Assembly (NCBI GenBank): GCA_003520425.1
Contig: DOUU01000027.1
Coordinates: 1,881 to 9,581, forward strand
Reading direction: 5' to 3'
DNA: 7,701 nt
DNA from: Deltaproteobacteria bacterium
Lineage (GTDB): Bacteria > Myxococcota_A > UBA9160
This document shows positions 1 to 6,634 of this stretch, piece by piece. Under the pieces are notes generated by a model. It did not search any database. It was not told where the DNA came from and saw nothing but the letters and a program-made list of their open reading frames with translations. The translations under genes and the position numbers were made by a program. Every line of letters starts with the position of its first letter. The first letter of the stretch is position 1.

Positions 1-187
1 GTCGCAACCCTTCCCGGCGAGCAGCGCTAGCCGAATGTGTGGCCAGGTGAGTCAAGGCCCGCGCGAGTACGCGCTGCCGAAGAACCAGACGATCATCCTT
101 GTTCCCATGGCAAGGAGCGGATCTTAAGGCGTTCGCGGTGGGCCGAGTCATGGTAGGGTGTTGCCGCCTTCCGGGTTGGACTGGCGA

Positions 188-201
188 CTCCGAACTCGGA
201 G
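188..201 (+). promoter_or_regulatory. Small perfect hairpin in the clcA leader
   Basis: CTCCG-AACT-CGGAG folds into a five-base-pair stem with a four-base loop (CTCCGA/TCGGAG if read as a two-base-spaced palindrome). It sits about 57 bases before the clcA ATG. It could be an operator half-site pair or a leader hairpin, but a stem this short can arise by chance in GC-rich DNA. Confidence 0.2.
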
Positions 202-249
202 CACTTGCTACAACTCCCAGTCGATCACAAGATCGGCTTTGTTGCCAGC

Positions 250-254
250 GGAGG
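250..254 (+). promoter_or_regulatory. Ribosome binding site deciding the clcA start
   Basis: GGAGG lies four bases before the ATG at 259. The alternative upstream TTG at 205 has no comparable purine run, so the shorter protein is preferred. Confidence 0.6.
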
Positions 255-258
255 CGGG

Positions 259-1632
259 ATGAGCGGGCCGCCCTCTCCTCTTCGCGACTTGAAATCCCGG
301 CGGGGGCACCTCGGCGGACTCGAGACGGAATACAGCCCCCTCCGGATCTTCGCCTGGGCGGCACTCGTCGGCGCGGGCGCCGGCATGGTGGGTGCAGTCT
401 TCCGAATCCTGGTTCATGGTTTCGCAGAAGAGCGGGGCGCGCTGCTCGCGCCCGGAGGATCGCGCGGAGTCGTTTCGCTCCTCCTCTCGATCAGTGCAAC
501 GGCTTTGATGACGACGCTCGCCCTCTTTCTCGTGCGCCGATTCGCCCCCGAAGCCGGTGGCAGCGGCGTACAGGAGATTGAGGGCGCCCTCGACGGTGTG
601 CGCCCGCTCCGCTGGCAGCGGGTCCTCCCCATCAAATTTGTGAGCGGCCTTCTCGCATTGGGAGGGGGCATGGTGCTCGGCCGCGAGGGCCCAACGATCC
701 AGATAGGGGGCAATTTCGGAAAAATGATCGCCGACCTCGGACGACTGCCGTTGGCGGTCGAGCGCACGCTGGTTGCGGCGGGAGCCGGCGCGGGACTCTC
801 GGCAGCCTTCAACGCGCCGCTTGCAGGGATCGTCTTCGTTCTTGAGGAAATGCGACCGCAGTTCAAGTATACCTTTACGTCCGTCCAGGCGGTGGTCATC
901 GCCTGCGCAACGGCTGATATCGCGGTTCGGATACTCACAGGTCAGGGACCTGCGATCTCCATTCTCACATTCGATGCACCGCCCCTCGCCTCACTCTGGC
1001 TATTCCCGCTCTTCGGTGCCGTCTTCGGCCTTCTTGGACTCGCCTTCGCCCGTCTTCTCGTATGGACGCTCGACCGTTTCGACAGCCTCCCAGGATGGGC
1101 CCATCACGCAGTAGGGCCGATCGTCGGTGGAGCGATCGGTCTTCTGGCGTGGCGCTACCCGGCGACAGTGGGGAGTGGCGATGAGCTCATCCCAATGGTC
1201 TTAGCGCTCCCGATGACCGCGGCCACCCTCCTGCTCCTTTTCGTGGTGCGCTTTGGGACGAGCGCCGTGAGCTACGGGTGCGGAGCGCCAGGCGGGATCT
1301 TCGCGCCGATGCTCGCCCTGGGGACGCTCTTCGGAATGGCGTATGGGCACTCGATCCACACCCTGTTTCCGCACCTGGTTAGTAATCCCGGAGTATTCGC
1401 GGTGGCGGGGATAGGTGCCTTATTCACCGCGACTGTTCGCGCCCCGATTACCGCCGCTTTTCTCGCGATCGAGATCACCGCCAACTATGAGCAGATTCTT
1501 CCGCTCCTCCTGACCTGCGCGGCCGCTACAATCGTTGCGGAACTCCTCGGCAGCAAGCCGATCTATTCCGTCCTTTTGAAGCGGACGCTTGCACGGAACA
1601 AGGCGCAGACGAGCCTGCGCTTGTCCCGATGA
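259..1632 (+). CDS. clcA: ClC-family H+/Cl- exchange transporter (ClcA-like), 457 aa
   Basis: Inner-membrane antiporter of the ClC family, expected to exchange chloride for protons (in E. coli this supports extreme acid resistance). The signature motifs are all present. The chloride-binding loop GSGVQE is at residues 101-106, with Gln where E. coli ClcA has Pro. The gating glutamate is E143 in GREGP, followed by TIQIGGNFGKM. The proton glutamate is E197 in FVLEEMRPQF, corresponding to E. coli E203. GGIFAP is at 345-350, and the chloride-coordinating tyrosine is Y436 in KPIYS. Both coupling glutamates are kept, which by family knowledge indicates an exchanger and not a channel. Many hydrophobic segments fit the 18-helix fold, and no C-terminal CBS pair follows, as in E. 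coli ClcA. A TTG at 205 would add 18 residues, but the ATG at 259 has GGAGG four bases upstream and gives the usual length. The last 70 bp overlap an antisense gene fragment. Confidence 0.95.
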   Translation: MSGPPSPLRDLKSRRGHLGGLETEYSPLRIFAWAALVGAGAGMVGAVFRILVHGFAEERGALLAPGGSRGVVSLLLSISATALMTTLALFLVRRFAPEAGGSGVQEIEGALDGVRPLRWQRVLPIKFVSGLLALGGGMVLGREGPTIQIGGNFGKMIADLGRLPLAVERTLVAAGAGAGLSAAFNAPLAGIVFVLEEMRPQFKYTFTSVQAVVIACATADIAVRILTGQGPAISILTFDAPPLASLWLFPLFGAVFGLLGLAFARLLVWTLDRFDSLPGWAHHAVGPIVGGAIGLLAWRYPATVGSGDELIPMVLALPMTAATLLLLFVVRFGTSAVSYGCGAPGGIFAPMLALGTLFGMAYGHSIHTLFPHLVSNPGVFAVAGIGALFTATVRAPITAAFLAIEITANYEQILPLLLTCAAATIVAELLGSKPIYSVLLKRTLARNKAQTSLRLSR

Positions 1633-1760
1633 ACTGGTTTCAGCAGCTCATCATCGAGCGGACGGCTCCAGCGGCCGAGCAGCGGGCTCTCCGCCAGGGT
1701 CTGCTCGAGCCGGCGTCGCTCGCTGGCGGGCATCACAATCTCGATCAGCCGCAGGGCCAT
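1563..1760 (-). pseudogene. Truncated DUF389 (TIGR00341-like) membrane protein, N-terminal fragment
   Basis: The 65-residue frame opens with MALRLIEIVMPASERRRLEQ, followed by a stretch ending PLLGRWSRPLDDE. This matches from memory the start of DUF389 proteins, where a short regulatory-like domain (MxLRLIEIxLP...PVLGxWxxxLxD) precedes a multi-pass membrane domain of several hundred residues. The ATG at 1760 has AGGAGGA seven bases upstream, so the gene start looks intact. After about residue 38 the resemblance stops. From about 1632 downward the frame simply reads antisense through the clcA 3' end, giving a basic, unrelated tail and a stop at 1563. The membrane domain is therefore missing and the gene appears broken close to the clcA stop codon. 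The alternative is a genuine short protein that only resembles the DUF389 start. Confidence 0.55.
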
Positions 1761-1803
1761 GGGCGCGTCCTCCTCGCTGCACCAGTGACCGATTGACAGA
1801 AAT

Positions 1804-1935
1804 CTACAACGCGACCTTCTCGTCGCGGAGGATCTCGGCGTTAGGCCACGGACCTTCGGTCCTCGACGCATAGTACGGATCCGGAGAGGGCTTCGGCCGT
1901 GTCCGCGGAGGATCCCCACTGGTCGAGCCGCACAC
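1804..1935 (-). CDS. Possible small ORF of 43 aa, unrecognised
   Basis: A GTG at 1935 is preceded on the minus strand by a strong purine run (GGGGGAGGAG) four bases away. The frame ends at 1804 in a TAG, 43 bases before the DUF389 fragment start. The product is hydrophilic, with a proline-rich first half (DPPRTRPKPSPDPYY) and a charged end (NAEILRDEKVAL). The same frame is open all the way back to the stop codon of the Tai-like gene at 2029, so it may be the surviving 3' part of a longer gene. No family recognised, no signal peptide or membrane segment. Chance openness in GC-rich DNA is quite possible. Confidence 0.25.
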   Translation of the reverse strand: MCGSTSGDPPRTRPKPSPDPYYASRTEGPWPNAEILRDEKVAL

Positions 1936-2028
1936 TCGGCTCCTCCCCCTCGCACGGTCAGCGCCCCATCCGTCCTCGGGTTCACTGCCCCTCGTCCAAA
2001 AAGTGGCGGCGCCTTGCAGCGCAGCGGG

Positions 2029-2424
2029 TCAGTCCCCTTTGCAGGGAAACGCCTGTTGCAGGGCTTTGGCTATGACAGCTGCGGCTTGTTCGCGCAATTC
2101 CTCAGGATGCTGTGCGAGCCACTTCTTTACGACCTTCACGAGTTGAGGCCCTGTTGAACCTGTCGGTAAGCACCATCGAAGCTCGAGATGAGCGCCCTCG
2201 ATCGATCCGTCTGCGGCTAACTTAGGCAAGAGCTGTCCGTCCTTTAGCTCATACACTTGATTTGCGTCCGCGACACCCGCGACGTAGCCATCGCATAAGC
2301 CCTTTGCGAAGGAGAGGGCCGGTTCCTTACAGGTCTTCTTTAACCATTCACCTCTCATCGATGCCCATGCATGCGGCGCCGGCACCATCATCGCGAGCGC
2401 CATCACCACCGCGAGCCATTTCAT
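2029..2424 (-). CDS. Exported Rap1a/Tai-like immunity-family protein, 131 aa
   Basis: Small periplasmic protein with a Sec signal peptide: MKW, a hydrophobic core to about residue 18, and likely cleavage after AWA at 19-21. The mature part has the layout of the Rap1a/Tai family: an early cysteine (C32), GLCDGYVAGVADA at 42-54 with C44, a CLPTGST motif at 85-91, an amphipathic stretch VVKKWLAQHPEEL, and the ending ALQQAFPC with C128. The four cysteines (32, 44, 85, 128) could form two disulfides. In Serratia and related bacteria, members neutralise type VI amidase effectors, but many homologues are orphans, and no Tae4-like effector or T6SS gene is visible here. AGGAG lies five bases before the ATG. 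It starts 38 nt after the stop of the HAD-ATPase gene on the same strand, so co-transcription is likely. Its base composition looks less GC-rich than its neighbours. The family call is made from motif memory. Confidence 0.75.
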   Translation of the reverse strand: MKWLAVVMALAMMVPAPHAWASMRGEWLKKTCKEPALSFAKGLCDGYVAGVADANQVYELKDGQLLPKLAADGSIEGAHLELRWCLPTGSTGPQLVKVVKKWLAQHPEELREQAAAVIAKALQQAFPCKGD

Positions 2425-2462
2425 CGGGTCTCCTCTCCTGCCTGGTTCGATTTTAGAAAGGC

Positions 2463-4238
2463 CTAGATCAGACTCTCTAACTCCTCGTAGCGGTTGCCCA
2501 CGGTCGCGACGAGCGCTTCGCGAAGCTCTTCTCCCTCCAGCGGCCTGCGCGAAAGCTTGCGGAGGCGGCGTGCAAGTTCTTGGAAGTGCAGCACCTCGCG
2601 GATCCAGCGCTCGAAGTCAGCCCGATCCAGGTGATACCGAAGTGTCCGGATAGGCAAGTCAGATAACGCCTCCCGGAACTCCCACAGGCTCGCCGCCGAG
2701 CGGGCCCCGCTATAACTTCCCTCGATGTGGAAGTAGAACCGCTTCGACTCGGGTAGCGGTGCGCGTAGGTACTTGTGAAGATGGCGAACGTGCGGCGCGA
2801 GGCGCTGGGTAGGTTCGAACGCGACCTGGCTCGCTACTGGGTGGTCGTTGTCCGCGTGCTCCGCCGCGCACAACAGCGCCTGCCCGAGCGGTAGCGTGGC
2901 TAGGTTTGAAAGCCCGATCGTTCCCGGCGGACAACACTGCGGTAGGTAGTGCTGGAGGATCTCCTGCTCCTCCCGTATTCGCATCCGCGTGAATATCCAT
3001 TGATCTATGGCCTGCAGCACTGACGGCGCCACCTGACTCGGCCGGTAGCCCACCACCCCGAAGCCGCCCTCGCGCATCTGCTCGACAATAAACTCGGTGA
3101 GTGGGCCACCGGTCCGCGGACAGAAGCTTTGGATCTCGTCGATGAGGAGCCAGTGCGGCCGACTGCGCCGTCTGCGCAGCCCCACCAGCGCGTGCAGCAG
3201 GTCGGCGACATAAGTGGTGCGCTCATCGAGCGCGTGGCCCGAGAGGTCGAGGATCAGACTGACGTTCGTGTACTCGTTGAGCGTCGACACATCGACCACC
3301 GGGGGCAGGCGGGTGTTCGGACCGCCCAGCACCAGGGCGTGCGCAAAAGCCCGCAGGCCCCGATAGTCGCCCTCCGGGTCGATGATGCAAATCTGATAGC
3401 CTAGTTTGAGCAGTTCCTCGGCCAACAGCCCTGCCAACCAGGACTTGCCAGTCGCGCTGGATCCGATGATGCCCAGGTTGCCTTGGATGAGGGAAAAAGC
3501 ATCCAGGCGGACGGGCGTAAGGTCCGCCTTGTGCCCCAGAAACAGACGGCGTTCCGGGCGCGGGTTGCGTGGTGGGATCCTACCACTGAGCAAGTCGGAC
3601 ACGAGGGTGCGGACGCCTTCGCCGTCGGCATGTGGCAAGACGGCGTCGGCGACAAGTTTCATCTCTGGGGTGGTGTTGGCGACGGCAACAGCCAGTTCCG
3701 CGATCTCAAAGAGGCTGCGGTCATTCTCGGCGTCACCGCAAGCAAGGACGCTGCGCGCCGAGTAGCCCAATTCCTGCAGAGCGACGTGGAGCCCGGTACC
3801 CTTGGTGGCGCCAGGCGGCAACACCATTACAGCGCCCTTGTTGTACTCAACGGTGGCGCCACCGCCCGTCTCCCGCAGTACCTGCAGTACCCGCTCATCA
3901 TGCGGCACCCGGGTAGAATCGATGGCCGAACCGCGCTCCAGAGGGACGTCCAGTGCTTCCAGCCGCTTTCGCACTTCCGGGCTGACACGACCGAACGGGA
4001 GCATGACGGAGTCGTTGCGAGGAAAATAGACGACCGCACCGTCCTCAGCGATGATCGCTTCGAATACCTCGGCGAACGGTCCTCCGCTGGCGAAGCTGTC
4101 CAGGGTGCGCCCCGTGACCAGCAGGAGCGCCATACCGGCCGCCTTGGCCTGTTGTAAGACCTTCCAGGTCTCCGCCGCGACGACACCGTTCTCCGCGATC
4201 GTGCCGTCGAGGTCCAAGGCCAGCACCCTCAAGCGCAT
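2463..4238 (-). CDS. HAD-IIB phosphatase / HerA-type ATPase / DUF5752-like fusion protein, 591 aa
   Basis: Soluble three-part protein. Residues 1-215 form a HAD hydrolase of the Cof/IIB type: motif I DLDGT at 9-13 (nucleophile D9, acid D11), motif II T42 in VTGR, motif III K146 in ATKG, and motif IV GDAEND at 168-173. Such domains usually dephosphorylate sugar phosphates or phosphoglycolate. Residues 235-480 form a P-loop ATPase of the HerA/DUF87 type: Walker A GSSATGKS at 259-266, IDPEGDY at 286-292, Walker B WLLIDE at 363-368, and GYRPSQV at 397-403. Residues 499-591 (FYFHIEGSYSGA, then SLWEF, YHLDRADFERWI and ELARRL) resemble DUF5752 from memory. The ATG at 4238 is chosen because GGAG lies seven bases upstream and DLDGT then sits at residue 9, as is typical. 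A TTG at 4331 would add 31 unlike residues. No NurA nuclease partner is present. All catalytic motifs of both enzymes look intact; the substrate and target are unknown. Confidence 0.85.
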   Translation of the reverse strand: MRLRVLALDLDGTIAENGVVAAETWKVLQQAKAAGMALLLVTGRTLDSFASGGPFAEVFEAIIAEDGAVVYFPRNDSVMLPFGRVSPEVRKRLEALDVPLERGSAIDSTRVPHDERVLQVLRETGGGATVEYNKGAVMVLPPGATKGTGLHVALQELGYSARSVLACGDAENDRSLFEIAELAVAVANTTPEMKLVADAVLPHADGEGVRTLVSDLLSGRIPPRNPRPERRLFLGHKADLTPVRLDAFSLIQGNLGIIGSSATGKSWLAGLLAEELLKLGYQICIIDPEGDYRGLRAFAHALVLGGPNTRLPPVVDVSTLNEYTNVSLILDLSGHALDERTTYVADLLHALVGLRRRRSRPHWLLIDEIQSFCPRTGGPLTEFIVEQMREGGFGVVGYRPSQVAPSVLQAIDQWIFTRMRIREEQEILQHYLPQCCPPGTIGLSNLATLPLGQALLCAAEHADNDHPVASQVAFEPTQRLAPHVRHLHKYLRAPLPESKRFYFHIEGSYSGARSAASLWEFREALSDLPIRTLRYHLDRADFERWIREVLHFQELARRLRKLSRRPLEGEELREALVATVGNRYEELESLI

Positions 4239-4245
4239 CCTCAAA

Positions 4246-4249
4246 CTCC
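4246..4249 (-). promoter_or_regulatory. Ribosome binding site deciding the HAD-ATPase start
   Basis: GGAG on the minus strand is seven bases before the ATG at 4238. This supports the 591-residue form over the TTG start at 4331. Confidence 0.55.
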
Positions 4250-4345
4250 GCTGAGCATCTCGTTCGTCGTATTTGTGGCGATTCCCGCGAGGATTGAGAA
4301 ACGCCCATTCTGTAGAACCCGTCAGGCGCAATCCTACTTAGTCCA

Positions 4346-4423
4346 CGGTGGCGCCGCCGCCTGTCTGGCGCCACACCAGCCTGCAGGAGCTACTCAGCGT
4401 CGGGCGCGTCGAATCAATGGTCG
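4346..4423 (-). pseudogene. Decayed partial copy of the HAD phosphatase domain
   Basis: This stretch aligns with 3851-3928 inside the HAD-ATPase gene. Both begin with CGGTGGCGCC and both have GAATCRATGG 65 bases further on. A shared CCTGCAG lies between them, displaced by four bases, so compensating small indels are needed. Translated on the minus strand, the ends give TIDSTR and TGGGATV, matching AIDSTR (105-110) and TGGGATV (124-130) of the intact protein. The middle is frame-broken, and a stop codon falls just after GGGATVD. Downstream of the match no HAD sequence continues, and upstream resemblance is very weak. It is therefore either a non-functional fragment from a partial duplication or the last trace of a second, related phosphatase gene. 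Confidence 0.55.
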
Positions 4424-4656
4424 TCCGCCGTCGCAGTAGCCGCTCTCCTTGCCAAGACGTCCACAGTCTTGGACGCGCTCAAAGTATCACGATGGGGAGT
4501 GCGACAGCCGCGTAACGTGCGGGACTTTCGACGAATCTTCTCGACGCGCGGCAGATTGGACAATGGATCCGAGGAGAAAATTAAAGGGCCCCCACGCCGC
4601 ACTGGTCGAGATCGCAGAAGTATCCTCGCTCGCGCAGGGTGGCGTACAGTCCATGG

Positions 4657-5310
4657 ATGGCTGACCGGGTCCTATCGCACGAGGAAGCGAAAGCGTTTTA
4701 CGATCGCTTCGGGCGAAAGCAGGATCTCCAGCGGATCTACGAGGATCCTGCGATCGAGGTGCTCCTCCGGCATGCGGCGTTCGAGAGCGCCAGCGCCGTC
4801 GTCGAGCTCGGGTGCGGCACCGGCCGCCTCGCGGCGCGTCTCCTCCGGGAGCGATTCCCGTCACATGCGACGTACCTCGGCCTCGACATCAGCCGCACGA
4901 TGGTCGAGCTGACGAGGGCCCGTCTCGAACCATGGGCGGATCGTGCCAAGGTCCAGCTCACGGAGGGCTCGCCGGGGCTACCCGTGGCCGACAGGGCCTG
5001 CGACCGATTTCTCTCCACCTACGTGCTCGACCTCCTCAGCGAGGAGGAGATCCGCTTAACACTGCTCGAGGCACGACGTGTGCTCGCTCCGGGCGGCCTA
5101 CTCTGCCTAGCCAGCTTGACGTTCGGGCAGACGCTCCCGTCGCGCCTCGTCTGCCGCATTTGGACAACGGTTCACTCCCTGCGTCCTCAGCTCGTAGGCG
5201 GCTGCAGTCCCCTCCGCCTGGAGGCGTTCACTGGGTCTGATTGGCGGGTCCTTCACCGCGAGGTCCGGTGTACGTTCGGAATTTGCACGGAGGTGTTGAT
5301 CGCGTCGTGA
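4657..5310 (+). CDS. Class I SAM-dependent methyltransferase, 217 aa
   Basis: Cytosolic enzyme with a Rossmann-type methyltransferase fold, predicted to transfer a methyl group from S-adenosylmethionine to an unidentified small molecule or lipid. The N-terminus DRVLSHEEAKAFYDRFG is typical of a small-methyltransferase family that starts with this helix. Motif I is VVELGCGTGRLAARLL (residues 48-63). The acidic end of strand 2 is D77 in YLGLDIS. The mid-domain LPVADRACDRFLSTYVLDLL (108-127) is the motif II/post-II region, and LAPGGLLCLASL (143-154) is motif III. The ATG at 4657 starts the protein directly at the conserved helix; a GTG at 4639 adds six unlike residues. AGGG/GGTGG purines lie about 14 bases upstream, so the ribosome binding site is poorly spaced. 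It converges with the next methyltransferase and overlaps it by 58 bp at the 3' ends. Substrate unknown. Confidence 0.85.
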   Translation: MADRVLSHEEAKAFYDRFGRKQDLQRIYEDPAIEVLLRHAAFESASAVVELGCGTGRLAARLLRERFPSHATYLGLDISRTMVELTRARLEPWADRAKVQLTEGSPGLPVADRACDRFLSTYVLDLLSEEEIRLTLLEARRVLAPGGLLCLASLTFGQTLPSRLVCRIWTTVHSLRPQLVGGCSPLRLEAFTGSDWRVLHREVRCTFGICTEVLIAS

Positions 5311-5987
5311 GGGAGCGCGCTCACTTTGTGGCCGATGCCCGCCTCGCCTCGTCCTGCCTGCCGAGTCGCCACGTAGAGGCGAATACTCCCCCGTCCTCCG
5401 ATCTCCTCATCGGAGTAGTTGAGCCCGCGCTCGCGAAGAAGCGCGCCCATGTCGCGCACCAAATCCCCTGCCCGCTTCCAGAGATCCGTGAGTCGAGTCC
5501 CGATCCGATTCCCGTCGGCGGGATAGTTCACGTCGATCAGGACGAGATGGCCGTCGGGCATGAGGACGCGAAGCATCTCGCCGAGCGCCTTGCGCGCGTC
5601 GGGATAGCCGGAGAAGGCCATGGTGCTCAGCACCGTGTCGAAAAAGCTATCGGGATAGGGGAGCGATTCGACGTTGCCCTGCCGCAGCTCACCCCGCAGA
5701 CCGCGCTTGCGCAGGTTCTCGCGTGCGATCGCGACCATTCGCTCGTTGAGATCGACGCCGTGGCTCTCGAGGCGCCCGGCATATTGGGTCATGAGGTAAC
5801 CGGTCGCGAAGGAGACCTCCAGGATTCGTGGCCCCTTGAGGTGAGGCAGCGCGCAACATAACCATGTCTTCCACACGAGGAGTGCCCTGACCAGCAGGTC
5901 GTAGACCGGCTTGAACCGCGTGTAGAAATGATCGAACCGCTGCGTGAACGCCGCAGGATCCTTCGGAGCTTCCGAGTACTCCGGCAT
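5253..5987 (-). CDS. Class I SAM-dependent methyltransferase (UbiE-like), 244 aa
   Basis: Second methyltransferase, only distantly related to its convergent neighbour. Residues 18-50 (FDHFYTRFKPVYDLLVR...VWKTWLCCALPHL) are an N-terminal helical cap typical of a UbiE/Coq5-like subgroup. Motif I is RILEVSFATGYLMTQYAG (54-71), with SFATG in place of the usual GCGTG. D79 in HGVDLN ends strand 2. NVESLPYPDSFFDTVLST (105-122) is motif II, and LMPDGHLVLIDVNYP (142-156) is motif III. Homologues I recall end near the LYVATR seen at 204-209, so the last 35 residues, which run antisense into the other methyltransferase, are probably a non-conserved read-on to the next stop. The ATG at 5987 has a G-rich run about seven bases upstream, a modest ribosome binding site. 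The divergent spacing from the nitroreductase-family gene could allow a shared control region. Substrate unknown. Confidence 0.85.
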   Translation of the reverse strand: MPEYSEAPKDPAAFTQRFDHFYTRFKPVYDLLVRALLVWKTWLCCALPHLKGPRILEVSFATGYLMTQYAGRLESHGVDLNERMVAIARENLRKRGLRGELRQGNVESLPYPDSFFDTVLSTMAFSGYPDARKALGEMLRVLMPDGHLVLIDVNYPADGNRIGTRLTDLWKRAGDLVRDMGALLRERGLNYSDEEIGGRGSIRLYVATRQAGRGEAGIGHKVSALPHDAINTSVQIPNVHRTSR

Positions 5988-6147
5988 GAGCGCGCCCCCC
6001 CAAGTGCTCCGCGTTCAGCGCGCCGGCCTCCTCGGGCGCGGAGGCGTCGCCGCTCGAGAGGGTAGTCCATCGACGTTCGGTGGAAACGCCGCGGGATCCC
6101 GAAAGTCGACTCGAACCCACGGACTGGATAGGTTGCATCGATCTCTT

Positions 6148-6151
6148 GGAG
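6148..6151 (+). promoter_or_regulatory. Ribosome binding site deciding the nitroreductase-family start
   Basis: GGAG six bases before the GTG at 6158. The longer frame from a GTG at 6080 adds 26 residues (METPRDPESRL onward) that do not look like this family. Confidence 0.5.
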
Positions 6152-6157
6152 TTCGCC

Positions 6158-6634
6158 GTGCCGCACTCGCGCAAGCCCCGCGGTCTGACCCTCCGACTCT
6201 ACCGCCTCCCGATCGCACTCTATCGCCTCGGGCTCGGGGGGCTGCTCGGCTCGCGCTTCCTCCTGCTCGAGCATCGCGGGCGCCGCTCGGGGCAGACGCG
6301 CTATGCCGTGCTCGAGGTCGTACGGCGCGACGCGGCCACAGGTGCCTACATCGTGGGTTCCGGGTTCGGCGAAGGCTCCGAGTGGTTCCTCAACTTGATG
6401 GCCGACCCGCACTGCCATCTTCAGATCGGCCGCCGGCGCTTCGCCGTGACCGCGCGCCGCTTGGCGCAGGAGGAGTCCAAGCGCGAGCTCCTCGACTACG
6501 TGCGGCGTCACCCGCGCGCGGCGCACGCCGTCGTGCGCATCATCGGTCTCGACCTCAATCCCTCCACGCCTGCGGGGATCGACGCATTCGCGCGTGCGGT
6601 CCCACTCCTGGCCCTCGAGCGCTCGTCGAGCTAG
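6158..6634 (+). CDS. Deazaflavin-dependent nitroreductase-family protein (DUF385), 158 aa
   Basis: Small split-barrel oxidoreductase of the F420/flavin-binding nitroreductase (Ddn-like, DUF385) family. Characterised actinobacterial members use reduced F420 to reduce quinones or nitro compounds at the membrane face. Family features seen: a basic amphipathic N-terminus (SRKPRGLTLRLYRLP), the core LLLEHRGRRSGQTRYAVLEV (residues 35-54, equivalent to LLTHxGRKSG in homologues), YIVGSGFGEGSEWFLNLMAD (64-83) with the conserved tryptophan at 76, and HLQIGRRRFAVTARRL (87-102). The length is close to the usual 130-160 residues. It reads from GTG, chosen for its GGAG. It is divergent from the methyltransferase at 5253-5987, about 170 nt apart. 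No F420 biosynthesis gene is in the window, so cofactor use (F420 or FMN) is inferred only. Confidence 0.8.
   Translation: MPHSRKPRGLTLRLYRLPIALYRLGLGGLLGSRFLLLEHRGRRSGQTRYAVLEVVRRDAATGAYIVGSGFGEGSEWFLNLMADPHCHLQIGRRRFAVTARRLAQEESKRELLDYVRRHPRAAHAVVRIIGLDLNPSTPAGIDAFARAVPLLALERSSS

Larger units (their letters stand above)
4239..4656. other. Gene-free divergent region between the HAD-ATPase and methyltransferase genes
   Basis: This 418-nt gap must hold the promoters of the minus-strand HAD-ATPase/Tai-like pair and of the plus-strand methyltransferase. No convincing -35/-10 pair was found: TTGGAC at 4556-4561 followed by an AT-rich patch at 4577-4584 is only a weak candidate for the plus-strand gene. 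The only other recognisable content is the decayed HAD-domain copy at 4346-4423. Short frames on both strands lack ribosome binding sites and read as chance. Confidence 0.5.

Noticed and set aside
2..127. Open frame from the window's left edge to a TAA at 125-127 (ending NQTIILVPMARSGS)
   Set aside because: Only 41 codons are visible, no start or recognisable motif is present, and openness of this length is common by chance; it could be the end of a gene lying outside the window.
1990..2028. Possible terminator after the Tai-like gene (GCGC/GCGC stem followed at a distance by TTTTT on the minus strand)
   Set aside because: The stem is only four base pairs and the T-run is separated from it by several bases.
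6100..6130. TPsiC-like string GGTTCGAGTC on the minus strand, suggesting a tRNA
   Set aside because: The flanking bases do not form the T-stem, and no acceptor stem, anticodon arm or CCA end can be assembled.
5789..6526. Long minus-strand frame across the nitroreductase-family gene and divergent region
   Set aside because: Arginine-rich antisense shadow without any family features.
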